In this document: piece after piece, positions 35,787 to 44,476 of the stretch
Layout of the letters: each line of letters starts with the position of its first letter
How positions within the stretch are numbered: position 1 is the first letter of the stretch
Assembly (NCBI RefSeq): GCF_003385515.1
Contig: NZ_QNVT01000024.1
Location: forward strand, 1 to 64,000
DNA length: 64,000 nt
Origin: Chryseobacterium pennae
GTDB lineage: Bacteria > Bacteroidota > Bacteroidia > Flavobacteriales > Weeksellaceae
Direction: 5' to 3'
Translations under genes and position numbers: made by a program
Notes under the pieces: generated by a model
The model's database searches: none
Told to the model about the DNA's origin: nothing
The model's input: only the letters and a program-made list of their open reading frames with translations

Positions 35787-36881
35787 ATGAGAAGCATTTT
35801 ATTTATTTTGATTTTTGTTATTTCCAGTCCATATAAATTATATAGTCAAAAATTATCTTTTGATAAAGAAAATAGTAAGACAAGAAATAAACTTGAACAA
35901 TTTCTAAAACAAAACAACGTGCCTGGTATGGCGGTAACAATTTCACATAAAGGAAGTATTATTTTTTCTGAAGGATTTGGATATACGGATCTCATTAATA
36001 AAACTAAAGTTGATCCTTCTAAAACCAAATTTAGAATTGCAAGTATTACAAAAACGATTACAGCAGCGACGCTAGGGAAACTTGTAGAATTAGATTCAAT
36101 TGATTTTGATAAGACGGCAAACTTTTATTTAGACAGTTTACCTAAAAAGAAATACGATTTTACGATTAGACAATTAGGAGGACATGTTTCGGGAATGATC
36201 AGAGATCCGAGCGAAGAGAAATTTAATAGCAGCTATTCTCGCAAAGATTTTTATCGTGTCTTTAGTTTGGATGAACTTGAATTTGAACCTTCAACTAAAA
36301 TCCAATATAGTAACTATGGCTATAAACTGTTAGGTCTGATTGTGGAGGAAAAATGTGAAATGTCAATTGTTGAATGTCAAAAGAAATATGTAATAGATAA
36401 ACTAGGCATAAAAAATACTTTACCTGATAGAGGTATTTACGATAGCAGTACTACAAAATTTCATTCCATATGTAACAAGCAGGTTGCTATCAGTCCACCT
36501 GCAAAATGTTCTTTTAAATATGCTGAAGGATGTTATTTATCGACAAGCGAAGATCTGATAACTTTAGGGAATAGCTATTTATATTCTAATAGAATATTAA
36601 ACAGGGAAACTTTAAAACAATTAATAAAATCGCAACATTTAAAAAATGGCGATAAAACGAATTACGGGGTAGGATTTTTTTCTTCAACTGATTATTATGG
36701 AAATTATTATTACGGACATGAGGGAAGATACGTGGGAGGGTTGAGTCTAATGTATATTTATCCCAAAGAGGAGCTTGTTGTGGTCTGCTTGATTAATTTA
36801 GACCTTATTGATAAAGACTTGAAAAGTTTTATGCAGGAAATTTTATTTAGATATATTGATAAAATCCACAATAACAGTTGA
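35787..36881 (+). CDS. Beta-lactamase-fold serine hydrolase (class C/PBP-like)
   Basis: A 364-aa exported enzyme with a signal peptide (MRSILFILIFVISSPYKLYS). Active-site motifs of the serine beta-lactamase/D,D-peptidase family are present: Ser86-x-x-Lys89 (SITK), Tyr174-Ser-Asn (YSN) and His311-Glu-Gly (in place of KTG). This family includes AmpC, D-aminopeptidases and esterases; sequence alone does not show antibiotic resistance. ATG 35787 is preferred over TTG 35772 because of the promoter position. The stop overlaps the convergent HTTM gene by 39 nt. Confidence 0.82.
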   Translation: MRSILFILIFVISSPYKLYSQKLSFDKENSKTRNKLEQFLKQNNVPGMAVTISHKGSIIFSEGFGYTDLINKTKVDPSKTKFRIASITKTITAATLGKLVELDSIDFDKTANFYLDSLPKKKYDFTIRQLGGHVSGMIRDPSEEKFNSSYSRKDFYRVFSLDELEFEPSTKIQYSNYGYKLLGLIVEEKCEMSIVECQKKYVIDKLGIKNTLPDRGIYDSSTTKFHSICNKQVAISPPAKCSFKYAEGCYLSTSEDLITLGNSYLYSNRILNRETLKQLIKSQHLKNGDKTNYGVGFFSSTDYYGNYYYGHEGRYVGGLSLMYIYPKEELVVVCLINLDLIDKDLKSFMQEILFRYIDKIHNNS

Positions 36882-37652
36882 TGCATAATAAATACAAGGT
36901 AATGTTGCAGAAAACACCAGAAAAAACCCTCTAATTTTTAGGGCAACACTATTAAATATATGAAATAGTGATGATAAAACTCCAAATACCAAACAATAGG
37001 TTGTTGATAGAAGAGCAATCACTGCCGAAAATTGAAATATAATTGTCCCCCACGATAATAACTGGCAATAAAAAATGTTATTTGATAGTTTTAATAAGGT
37101 AGAACTTCCATAATATTCTGTTTTAAATAATCCACTTAGTCCTTTACCATTTCTCCACATTGGAGAAATTATTTTATGATACGCAGCAAAAACGTAGGAA
37201 AAAGTAGAGATAACTCCAGTGTATAAAAGTGCAACACTTTTAATATTTAGATCATTAGTGATCCAAAAAATGGATAATGATAAAAATATTGTTATTGAAA
37301 ATTTATCAGCAGCATTCATTAAAATAAAATTCCTGTAGTAACTATAAATTTGTAAAATAAAAAGCAAGAAAAATATTTTCATGGAGCCGCTTGAAAGCAA
37401 AAATAAAACAACTAAAATCCGTAAATAAATTGAGAATTTAAAAATAGAATCTACGAATAATTTAGTAATATATCTGCTTTTTATCCTATTTATCCTATAG
37501 TTTTTAGATAAAATATCAAATGAGAAAGGCATTCCCTTTGTAAAATAAACGGAATTTCTCAACAAGGTAATTGAATCTATTATAACATATAAATAGATCA
37601 AGTATGTCGAAATTATAGCTATTTTATTTATTAAAATCAATGTTAGATACAA
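36843..37652 (-). CDS. HTTM-domain membrane protein (SdpB-like), copy 2
   Basis: A 269-aa polytopic membrane protein. It is clearly related to the gene at 38114-38887: both contain the segment K-I-x-S-P-(M/I)-W-R-x-G-K followed by a short variable part and another membrane helix (here MWRNGKGLSGLF). The pattern resembles the HTTM fold shared by vitamin-K-dependent carboxylase and SdpB. SdpB acts with SdpA in maturation of the Bacillus SDP toxin. It overlaps its small partner gene by 29 nt and is the last gene of the minus-strand run. Confidence 0.65.
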   Translation of the reverse strand: MYLTLILINKIAIISTYLIYLYVIIDSITLLRNSVYFTKGMPFSFDILSKNYRINRIKSRYITKLFVDSIFKFSIYLRILVVLFLLSSGSMKIFFLLFILQIYSYYRNFILMNAADKFSITIFLSLSIFWITNDLNIKSVALLYTGVISTFSYVFAAYHKIISPMWRNGKGLSGLFKTEYYGSSTLLKLSNNIFYCQLLSWGTIIFQFSAVIALLSTTYCLVFGVLSSLFHIFNSVALKIRGFFLVFSATLPCIYYASTVIVDFINISK

Positions 37653-38178
37653 TTATATTTTTGAACTTATATTCACCATCAATTAAACCGACCTTTGAAA
37701 TTATTAATTGTCTTGTTTTTATATTTGGGCTATTTTTATAATTTTTCACCAGGTTCTCAATAATCTCATAATAATAGCTACTCAAAATAACCCGATCGAT
37801 TATGCCTTTTCGTTTCATTTGAGCAATATAAAAAACTGATTTTGATATTGAAGTGTAAATTTTATCATTGAAATTAAAGATACGCAGATAGTCGTTATTG
37901 TCGAAAATAATTTCTTCAAGTTCTGACGTCATGTCATTGTAGTCTAGATCTCTGTAAAATAATTTATAATCAAAAGAAATAGGTCGGGGCGCGAATAATG
38001 ACCAAATCATTAGAAGTCCAAAATAATCGTAGTCTAATATAAAGTGACATTTTTTGGAAACCTGAATTATTACATTCAAGAGAAATAGTAAGGAGAAAAA
38101 AATAATTAAAAGGTTATAAGTGGAAAACAACATAATAAACAATTGGGTAAGCAGAAATAAATGTCCAGAAAAAATCAT
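37624..38178 (-). CDS. SdpA-like small membrane protein, copy 2
   Basis: A 184-aa protein with one or two N-terminal membrane helices (within about residues 5-40) and a soluble domain. The segment LMIWSLFAPRPISFDYKLFY matches LIPIWTLFSPRPMKNNYLLG in the gene at 38884-39378, so the two are paralogues. A small membrane protein of this type next to an HTTM protein is the SdpA/SdpB arrangement. Start 38178 overlaps the preceding HTTM gene by 65 nt; ATG 38133 would shorten that. SdpA assignment is by motif and pairing. Confidence 0.58.
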   Translation of the reverse strand: MIFSGHLFLLTQLFIMLFSTYNLLIIFFSLLFLLNVIIQVSKKCHFILDYDYFGLLMIWSLFAPRPISFDYKLFYRDLDYNDMTSELEEIIFDNNDYLRIFNFNDKIYTSISKSVFYIAQMKRKGIIDRVILSSYYYEIIENLVKNYKNSPNIKTRQLIISKVGLIDGEYKFKNIIVSNIDFNK

Positions 38179-38887
38179 TTAAATTTGATATTATAGCTAA
38201 AATCAGGTGAAAAATAATCCCAACAACAAGAAAGTAGATGTTTGTGAATTGGATACTGGCAAATAATGGAAAGGTTAACTGAAATAGTATTATTCCCCAA
38301 CATAAAATTTTGTTTCCACGCCCTAAGTTAATTACAAAGTTCTGGATGGCCCTATTGCCAAATAATTCACTATTTAATACATATACCATAGCTTTCCCTT
38401 GCCTCCATATCGGCGACCTTATTTTGTTATAGCCAGTAAAAAAGTATGAAATATATAATTGACAAACTATAAAAAGACTCCCGATCATTAAAAAATGCCC
38501 CATAAGCGAAATAATTGATAGTCCAAATAATATAATTGTTCTCATTTGATCTGCGCCAGAGAGAGCCAAAGTATTTCTTAGATTAAAAACTAGCTGCGTT
38601 AAAAAAACTAGAAATATTAAATTGTAGAATTTATGTGGCATAAATAAGATTAGTAGGGATAAGGCTAATCTTAGCAATAAAATATAATAGAATCCTTTTT
38701 CATTTACTATGGGGAATAATACTTTCAGAAGCTTCGATACACTCTTATCCTGCTTATTGTTTACTAAAATATTTACGTTGAAAATTCCGGATTTTGAATA
38801 GTATTTTTGATAGTAAAAAAGTGAATGTAAAGTATCAAACAAAATTCCTATAGAAATTAGACACAAGCTGAGGTAATAAAGTTTCAT
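38114..38887 (-). CDS. HTTM-domain membrane protein (SdpB-like), copy 1
   Basis: A 257-aa membrane protein with about six hydrophobic helices and the shared motif KIRSPIWRQGKAMVYVLN around the middle, as in HTTM/SdpB proteins. It overlaps the small partner upstream (38884) by 4 nt, and its end overlaps the next small partner. If it works like SdpB it would help mature or export a peptide or protein toxin; an immunity role is the other option. Confidence 0.66.
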   Translation of the reverse strand: MKLYYLSLCLISIGILFDTLHSLFYYQKYYSKSGIFNVNILVNNKQDKSVSKLLKVLFPIVNEKGFYYILLLRLALSLLILFMPHKFYNLIFLVFLTQLVFNLRNTLALSGADQMRTIILFGLSIISLMGHFLMIGSLFIVCQLYISYFFTGYNKIRSPIWRQGKAMVYVLNSELFGNRAIQNFVINLGRGNKILCWGIILFQLTFPLFASIQFTNIYFLVVGIIFHLILAIISNLNDFFWTFISAYPIVYYVVFHL

Positions 38888-39378
38888 TGTCGCTTAATGT
38901 TCATAGTGAATATTATTTTGTCCCTTTTATTGAGTGTCCAACCACTTCTTCTAAAATATATAATTTGTTTCATTACAATTTCCTTATTTATAGCCTCATT
39001 TTCTGACCATATGTGATTTCGAATCAATAAAAGAGAGGGCGAATAGGAAAATAGATTCGGATTAGATCTAAGCATTTGTTTTCTTAATCCAAGAATGAAT
39101 TTGATGTCTCTGCGCTGTCCATACCAAAAAGTATAAAACCATTTGGGTGTAAAGTTGTTAATAAGGATTATTTCGGATGCGCTATTGTCTCCATACAAGT
39201 TTCTATATCCCAGTAAATAATTATTCTTCATTGGTCTTGGGGAAAACAAAGTCCAAATTGGAATTAATGCAAATGGATCTATATCTCTTTTAAATCTATC
39301 TTTATTAATTTGTTTTAGTATGGTGCAAATGATCCAGAAAATGCATATTAAAACAACAACAGAATATCCTAAAATCAA
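38884..39378 (-). CDS. SdpA-like small membrane protein, copy 1
   Basis: A 164-aa protein with one N-terminal helix (about 3-20) and the motif IPIWTLFSPRPMKNNYLLGY shared with the gene at 37624-38178. The rest is soluble and basic. It overlaps its HTTM partner by 4 nt and the upstream exported-protein gene by 4 nt, so all are co-translated. Length matches B. subtilis SdpA (about 158 aa). Confidence 0.58.
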   Translation of the reverse strand: MILGYSVVVLICIFWIICTILKQINKDRFKRDIDPFALIPIWTLFSPRPMKNNYLLGYRNLYGDNSASEIILINNFTPKWFYTFWYGQRRDIKFILGLRKQMLRSNPNLFSYSPSLLLIRNHIWSENEAINKEIVMKQIIYFRRSGWTLNKRDKIIFTMNIKRQ

Positions 39379-40244
39379 TTGTATAAAATTTTTATTAAAT
39401 AGTCATTAAACTTTTTTCCGTCTTTATTTTCTTTGAGATAACATTCGTAAAAATAATCTCTGTACATTTCACGTTTTATATCATAAGGTATAGTATAGTT
39501 GATATACTTAAATATTTGTTCATCTGTAAAAATTGATAATAGAAAATTAGTAATATCTATATTATACAAATAGATATGATATTTGTCTCTTGATATTACT
39601 TGTGGGAATTGTTTTATATCCTTCCAATCATTTGTTAATATAAGAGCTCTTTGAAATTTATTTACATGAATGGCTTTTGACAAGTCCTCTAAGAACATAT
39701 CTGCCGTTTTAATAGAATCCTGGGGAGATAGTACTTGGTAAGTAATATAGTCAGATCTAAGAAATTCTTTCGCTTCATTGAATATATCCTTAGATTCTAC
39801 GACCTTGTACTTGGATATTTCCTCATTTAAGTTATCAATACTACCATACATAGCTGATAATGCATCCACTAATGAATATCTAATATTTTTATTGTCAAGT
39901 AAAATATTTTTTTTTGGCAAAAAAATGAAGTATTTGTCAAAGTCAGAAATAGGATAGATCAAGCTTAAATCAATAAGTGCTATGTCAGCTCCTTGATCTT
40001 TTAATCTGATACTATCAATAATTTTTATCTTGTCATTGATTGTTCTTTTTGATGTAGAATAACTTTTAACTTTATTATCCTTAATGTACTGAAGTAGCTT
40101 TTTTTCTTTTGAAATTCTAATAAAGTTATTTTCTATCTTCGTGCTCAACGAATCCTTTGTCACTTTGTACAGATTCAAATCATATACTTGAGATCTGTAC
40201 AAAGTAAAAGATAGAAAAAATATTAATCTGAATATATTTATCAT
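39375..40244 (-). CDS. Exported hypothetical protein, candidate partner of the papain-like effector
   Basis: A 289-aa protein with a signal peptide (hydrophobic residues 4-17, cleavage near YRSQV) and an otherwise soluble, Lys/Ile/Asp-rich body. I do not recognise the family. It overlaps the preceding double-glycine-leader protease gene by 4 nt, so it could be an inhibitor or immunity protein placed in the periplasm. That is inference from position only. Confidence 0.6.
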   Translation of the reverse strand: MINIFRLIFFLSFTLYRSQVYDLNLYKVTKDSLSTKIENNFIRISKEKKLLQYIKDNKVKSYSTSKRTINDKIKIIDSIRLKDQGADIALIDLSLIYPISDFDKYFIFLPKKNILLDNKNIRYSLVDALSAMYGSIDNLNEEISKYKVVESKDIFNEAKEFLRSDYITYQVLSPQDSIKTADMFLEDLSKAIHVNKFQRALILTNDWKDIKQFPQVISRDKYHIYLYNIDITNFLLSIFTDEQIFKYINYTIPYDIKREMYRDYFYECYLKENKDGKKFNDYLIKILYN

Positions 40245-41071
40245 TTTAATCCTAGGATAGCATATAAGTCATTGAAGTTAATATGATCGTAAGGATAATA
40301 TTCTATTTGTCCTGTTGCGCTATCTGCACAAATGAAAACGAAATTATTATTTGCATCATATTCATACCCTACAATTACAACCTGATGGTTATAGTTATTA
40401 TTGTTAGGGTCATCATGAATCGAATCTACTCCTGCGAACACCGGATGGCCCTCACTTAAAGCATCGATAAGACCGTTGACATCGGATAATTTTTGATTTT
40501 CAAAAAATTCATTTACAAAGTTTTCGGTTGGTTGGCCAGAAGGAAGGCCATGCAGAAGAGTCTCATGTAATTGCTGAAGATTCAATTCATTTTGGACAAA
40601 CTGCATACATTGATTATTGAACTGGTCAATTTCTGTATTGTCATATTGATTGTCAAAAAATTTATATAAAAACTCTGCTGCTTCTAACCAACAATCTAAT
40701 GCAGATTGAACATCCATATCAGGAAGTTCTTGTAATACATAATTATGATGCCCATCAGGTGTATCAGTATGAACCCCATCATGTCGCCCGTCAGCATCAG
40801 CATATCCGTCATCATAGTCATTATCATAGTAATAATCAAAATCTCCTTGGTCTTGATCATTGTCTCCATTACTACCACCTCCCACTAGAATAAAGTGTTG
40901 ATTAGGATCGTAATCCATCGGTTGACCGTCACTCCATGATGGATCATTGGGATTAATATCCGGCCCACCATCATAATCATTTCCACCGAGAATTATTTTA
41001 GTTTCATTTAGCTGAATAGGAGGGAGTTTCAGTTCAAGTTCTTTTAAATTTAATTTTCCTTTTTGTTTCAC
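40241..41071 (-). CDS. Double-glycine-leader protein with papain-like protease domain
   Basis: A 276-aa protein in three parts. Residues 1-30 are a leader ending in Gly29-Gly30 (LNETKIILGG), the type cleaved by C39-peptidase transporters. Residues 31-95 are acidic, Asp/Gly/Tyr-rich and nearly identical to the protein at 41658-42860. Residues 110-276 look like a papain-like peptidase: Cys127 (LDCWLEAA), His229 (NHQVVIVGY) and a following Asp250. No Sec signal is present. It is predicted to be exported by the transporter at 45873-48077 and to act as an effector on neighbours. The catalytic assignment is by motif. Confidence 0.72.
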   Translation of the reverse strand: MKQKGKLNLKELELKLPPIQLNETKIILGGNDYDGGPDINPNDPSWSDGQPMDYDPNQHFILVGGGSNGDNDQDQGDFDYYYDNDYDDGYADADGRHDGVHTDTPDGHHNYVLQELPDMDVQSALDCWLEAAEFLYKFFDNQYDNTEIDQFNNQCMQFVQNELNLQQLHETLLHGLPSGQPTENFVNEFFENQKLSDVNGLIDALSEGHPVFAGVDSIHDDPNNNNYNHQVVIVGYEYDANNNFVFICADSATGQIEYYPYDHINFNDLYAILGLK

Positions 41072-41082
41072 TATTTGTATTT

Positions 41083-41655
41083 TTAGTTGTTGTGTCTATT
41101 CTTAAAAATTTCGTTTAACTTAAATTTTAATGGGAGATCATTTCTTATGTTGTCGCGTTTTATGTATTTAATTTTATCAATTGGTATATCAAGTTCATTA
41201 CTCAAATCTCTATTTTCAGAAATATCAAGAAACTTCATGTTGTCAACATAGCATGAGATACCTTTCAATTTATTATTATTAAGCTTTAAAGTATCTAAAG
41301 GGTAGTTCGAATCAAAATGATTGATTTCGTTATATGATAGATCTAGAAAATTTAGCTTATATGCTTTATCTCTCAGTGAAATATTCCCTTTTAGCTTATT
41401 ATGAGAAAGGATTAACTTTTTAATTGTGTAAGGTAATTTTGAAAAATCTAATTTGTCAATCCGATTTTTAGATAAATTAACTTCTTCATATTTAGTATGC
41501 CGAAGGTCTGGTATCTGAATCAAATTCGAATTAGATAAGTCTAATACAGAATTATTTATAGTCGCTTCAACCTCATAACGAACGGGTTTATTCTTACAAA
41601 ATGTAAAAAATACTCCGCATATAATTGTTATTGTTAAGATTTTAAGAATGCGCAT
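41083..41655 (-). CDS. Leucine-rich-repeat lipoprotein
   Basis: A 190-aa lipoprotein (lipobox FFTFC, Cys at about residue 20) with five to six degenerate leucine-rich repeats (VLDLSNSNLIQIPDL, EVNLSKNRIDKLDF, KLILSHNKLKG, FLDLSYNEINHF, TLKLNNNKLKG). It begins 2 bp after the metalloprotease-effector gene, so it is a good candidate for an inhibitor or immunity protein of that effector. This role is inferred from position and repeat type. Confidence 0.7.
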   Translation of the reverse strand: MRILKILTITIICGVFFTFCKNKPVRYEVEATINNSVLDLSNSNLIQIPDLRHTKYEEVNLSKNRIDKLDFSKLPYTIKKLILSHNKLKGNISLRDKAYKLNFLDLSYNEINHFDSNYPLDTLKLNNNKLKGISCYVDNMKFLDISENRDLSNELDIPIDKIKYIKRDNIRNDLPLKFKLNEIFKNRHNN

Positions 41656-41657
41656 TA

Positions 41658-42860
41658 CTAAAACCCTTTATCGATAAATGCTCCCCAAGTGCCCATAATA
41701 TCACTCAATTGATGTTGCAAATCATTATAATATGCCATCCATTCACTTTGTGTAGGCCAGCTATCAGGTACATTTGGATCGGTAGAATGAGCTTCTTGCC
41801 ATGCAAAATCAGCAGTCTGTCTTAAATTGTCAACTGTATGTTGCAGATCATGCATGTCCTGAGTAAATTCATTAACAATATTGTTGATTGTATCTGAATA
41901 ATGTTCAATCATATATGCGTGTTCTAAAGCAGCAGCTTGGTCAGCATTTCTCCATGAATATGTCCCATCTCCGTTATCAACAATATAAATACTTATGAAG
42001 TCTGCTGGGTAATTGTTCTGAACCATGTAATCATGAGTGCCTTGGATCGTATGATCGTTACTCCATGCTTTTTCAAACATACTACTTATCACCGTATGTA
42101 CAACTTCATGTGCTATTGTGTATGTAAAATCCTGTAGAGTATTGAATCCTGTTGTATCAACACCATCAGAGCTATTTAGTGGGCCTGAAATACCAGCAAT
42201 ATCAGCATTCCAATGTCCATTAGCATCAAATGCGAAAGAATTTAGACTAATAGTTATGTGATTATTTCCAGGTGCATAATTTGTTTGTCCCCAAACATAA
42301 TTATTTGGATTATTATCTGTGTTATATTGGCTTCCGAAATCCATCGGTTTAGTATCAAAAGAAACTGTGATGCCATTATTCATAGCTTGCGTTAGCAGTG
42401 TGCCTAATTCACTATTTGACATTAATAACGCTTGGATATCTCCTACAGAGTTGCTGTTTCCAATTTGAGAAAAATCAATATTTTGTAAAACTTGACTATT
42501 TAAACCATCATGTAATGCTGGAGAGGGATTAAATGATGAAGAAGGAGGAATACCGTTAGAGAAATCTATACCATTACCCCCTCCATCTGGGTATCCGTCA
42601 TCGTAGTCATTATCATAATAATAATCAAAATCCCCCTGATCTTGATCGTTGTCACCATTATTTCCACTTCCAACAAGGATAAAGTGTTCATTTGGGTCAT
42701 AATCCATTGGCTGACCGTCACTCCATGATGGATCATTTGGGTTAATATCTGGACCTCCATCATAATCATTACCCCCAAGGATAATTTTAGTCTCATTCAA
42801 TGAAATTGGAGGAAGTTGAAGTTCTAATTCTTTCAAGTTTAATTTTCTTTTCTGTTTCAT
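41658..42860 (-). CDS. Double-glycine-leader protein with HExxH metallopeptidase domain
   Basis: A 400-aa protein. The leader (1-30) ends in LNETKIILGG; the next ~65 residues (acidic, with YYYDNDYDDGY) are almost the same as in the 276-aa protein at 40241-41071. After that the sequences part: here a domain from about 105 to 400 carries His251-Glu-Val-Val-His255 (AHEVVHTV), a zinc-protease motif, and a later Glu/His-rich helix (ALEHAYMIEHY) that may supply the third ligand. It is predicted to be trimmed and exported by the C39 ABC transporter. A shared export region with a variable end is the design of polymorphic toxins. Confidence 0.75.
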   Translation of the reverse strand: MKQKRKLNLKELELQLPPISLNETKIILGGNDYDGGPDINPNDPSWSDGQPMDYDPNEHFILVGSGNNGDNDQDQGDFDYYYDNDYDDGYPDGGGNGIDFSNGIPPSSSFNPSPALHDGLNSQVLQNIDFSQIGNSNSVGDIQALLMSNSELGTLLTQAMNNGITVSFDTKPMDFGSQYNTDNNPNNYVWGQTNYAPGNNHITISLNSFAFDANGHWNADIAGISGPLNSSDGVDTTGFNTLQDFTYTIAHEVVHTVISSMFEKAWSNDHTIQGTHDYMVQNNYPADFISIYIVDNGDGTYSWRNADQAAALEHAYMIEHYSDTINNIVNEFTQDMHDLQHTVDNLRQTADFAWQEAHSTDPNVPDSWPTQSEWMAYYNDLQHQLSDIMGTWGAFIDKGF

Positions 42861-42903
42861 AATGTTTATTTTTAATTTTTATAACTAGGCTTACGGTGTC
42901 TTA

Positions 42904-42933
42904 GTCAAGCTTCATATTACCTTGAAACTTGAC
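42904..42933 (-). promoter_or_regulatory. Inverted repeat upstream of the effector operon
   Basis: GTCAAGCTTCA (42904-42914) and TGAAACTTGAC (42923-42933) are inverted copies with one mismatch and an 8-bp spacer, 44 bp upstream of the effector start at 42860. It could be an operator or a 5'-UTR hairpin. The rest of 42861-43046 shows nothing I can name. Confidence 0.4.
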
Positions 42934-43046
42934 ATATAAAAAAGAATTTGGATAAGCTAGTTTATCAGTGTGAATTTGAAGTAAATCATTTCATTTGTGT
43001 TTGAATTATTAATACGAAAATATGAAAATAATCAAAATTAACAAAT

Positions 43047-44456
43047 CTATTCCAAGAATATTTCATTAAATTTCATTTTTAAAATATACTTACTTGTCAA
43101 TAGTTCATTATAATTAAGAAAACTTTTTTCATACTCAAATAATTGATTTTTGTATTCGTACACGGTTTTTTTTCCGTAAGTCAATAAATTAAATAGTAAT
43201 TCGTTTGCTGCTGTTTGTAATTCGTATTCCTTTTTTGATAAGTTTATTTGGTCATTGAGGTTTTCAATATAATAATACAAATTTTCTGCCTGTTGAGTAA
43301 CATCAAATTTTGTTTGCTTTAATTCTCTCTCTAAAATACTTTTTTCCAGCTCAGCCATTTTCTTTTTATTCTCTAGAATTCCCCAATTTAAAAGAGGAAT
43401 ATATGCTCCTACTGAAAGAGCTTGCTTTTGTATTGGTTTATTATAGAGATTTTCGAGCTCAGCTGCAGAACTATTCAAGCCAATGCCTAATTGAACAAAA
43501 AAATTAACAGCTCCATCTTTTTTTGTTTTATCTATTTTTTCATCAGCTATCAGCAATTGAAGTTTTGCTTCATTCTCATAACTTTTTTCCAAGAAAGAAG
43601 ATATAAGCGCTTCTTTATCAATAATTAAATCAAAATCATCTACTGTTTTAAAGTATAATTCTTTTCTTTCATTAAGATTTAATAAATTTTTTAATTTACT
43701 AATTAACATGCTTAAATCAAAACTATCACTCTCCATTTTTTGGCTAAGTTGGTTAATTGTTATAGAAACTTGGTTAACATCAATTTCTAATGCTCTACCT
43801 AGTTTCTCTTTTTCTTCAAATTGGGCAAGTAAGGACTGAGTTTTTAGTATATTGTTTTTTGTTAATTCAATTTTCTTTTGCAAAATATATCCGTCAAAAA
43901 ATAGTTGTGCAGCTTCAGTTTTTAACTTTGCGACATCCTTCTTATGATTTATCTCATCTAGCTTCCTTGTATAAAAGTACTTCCGTTTATCCCATTTATA
44001 TTGGTTGAAGCCATTAATTGTTTGAGAGTATGTTAAACTAACCCAGTTGCTGGAATAATTGGTAATTTTATTTTGTAAGTCATTATTCATAGCAATTGAA
44101 TTAGTTAACGAAATCTCGCCTCCTGTGAACGGCACTATTTGTTTGGTGGTGAAATTAATTGTCGGGCTCAAGAAATTTCTCTCTACTAAAGAAGTGCTGC
44201 CATTAAACTGTATGACTTCCTGTATAGATCTTTGATATGGTAGATTAGCCGTCATAAAAATTTGAGGAAGAAATGATTTTTTATAATTTTCAAAATCAAT
44301 ATTTCTTATCTGGTAAGCGGATTCAATATTCTTTGCTTTTTCAGTATTTGTTACCACTAAGTTGATTACCTCATCAATGCTTAGCGAATCATTATTATAT
44401 TGACAATAAAATAGGGTTGGTATTATAATAAAAATTAAATTTGCAAAATTTTTCAT
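43047..44456 (-). CDS. TolC-like outer-membrane efflux channel
   Basis: A 469-aa outer-membrane factor. It has a signal peptide (MKNFANLIFIIIPTLFYCQ) and long helices typical of TolC proteins, for example DEVINLVVTNTEKAKNIESA and a C-terminal ENLNDQINLSKKEYEL. ATG 44456 is chosen over one at 44495 because it gives the signal peptide at the N-terminus and lies next to a promoter. With the divergent ABC transporter and HlyD adaptor it completes a type I secretion system. Confidence 0.83.
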   Translation of the reverse strand: MKNFANLIFIIIPTLFYCQYNNDSLSIDEVINLVVTNTEKAKNIESAYQIRNIDFENYKKSFLPQIFMTANLPYQRSIQEVIQFNGSTSLVERNFLSPTINFTTKQIVPFTGGEISLTNSIAMNNDLQNKITNYSSNWVSLTYSQTINGFNQYKWDKRKYFYTRKLDEINHKKDVAKLKTEAAQLFFDGYILQKKIELTKNNILKTQSLLAQFEEKEKLGRALEIDVNQVSITINQLSQKMESDSFDLSMLISKLKNLLNLNERKELYFKTVDDFDLIIDKEALISSFLEKSYENEAKLQLLIADEKIDKTKKDGAVNFFVQLGIGLNSSAAELENLYNKPIQKQALSVGAYIPLLNWGILENKKKMAELEKSILERELKQTKFDVTQQAENLYYYIENLNDQINLSKKEYELQTAANELLFNLLTYGKKTVYEYKNQLFEYEKSFLNYNELLTSKYILKMKFNEIFLE

Positions 44457-44468
44457 TTGGCAAAAGTA
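44436..44468. promoter_or_regulatory. Overlapping divergent promoters between tolC and the export operon
   Basis: The two start codons (44456 minus, 44477 plus) are only 20 bp apart. On the minus strand TACTTTTG (44468-44461) would start the tolC mRNA at or next to its ATG. On the plus strand TAAATTTG (44436-44443), inside tolC, would start the other operon near 44450. Both match TAnnTTTG. The two promoters overlap and probably interfere or share control. Confidence 0.5.
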
Positions 44469-44476
44469 ATAAATTG

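Noticed and set aside
35787..36881. Calling the serine hydrolase an antibiotic-resistance beta-lactamase
   Set aside because: The SxxK/YSN motifs are shared by many esterases and peptidases, and the third motif is HEG; sequence does not show beta-lactam hydrolysis.
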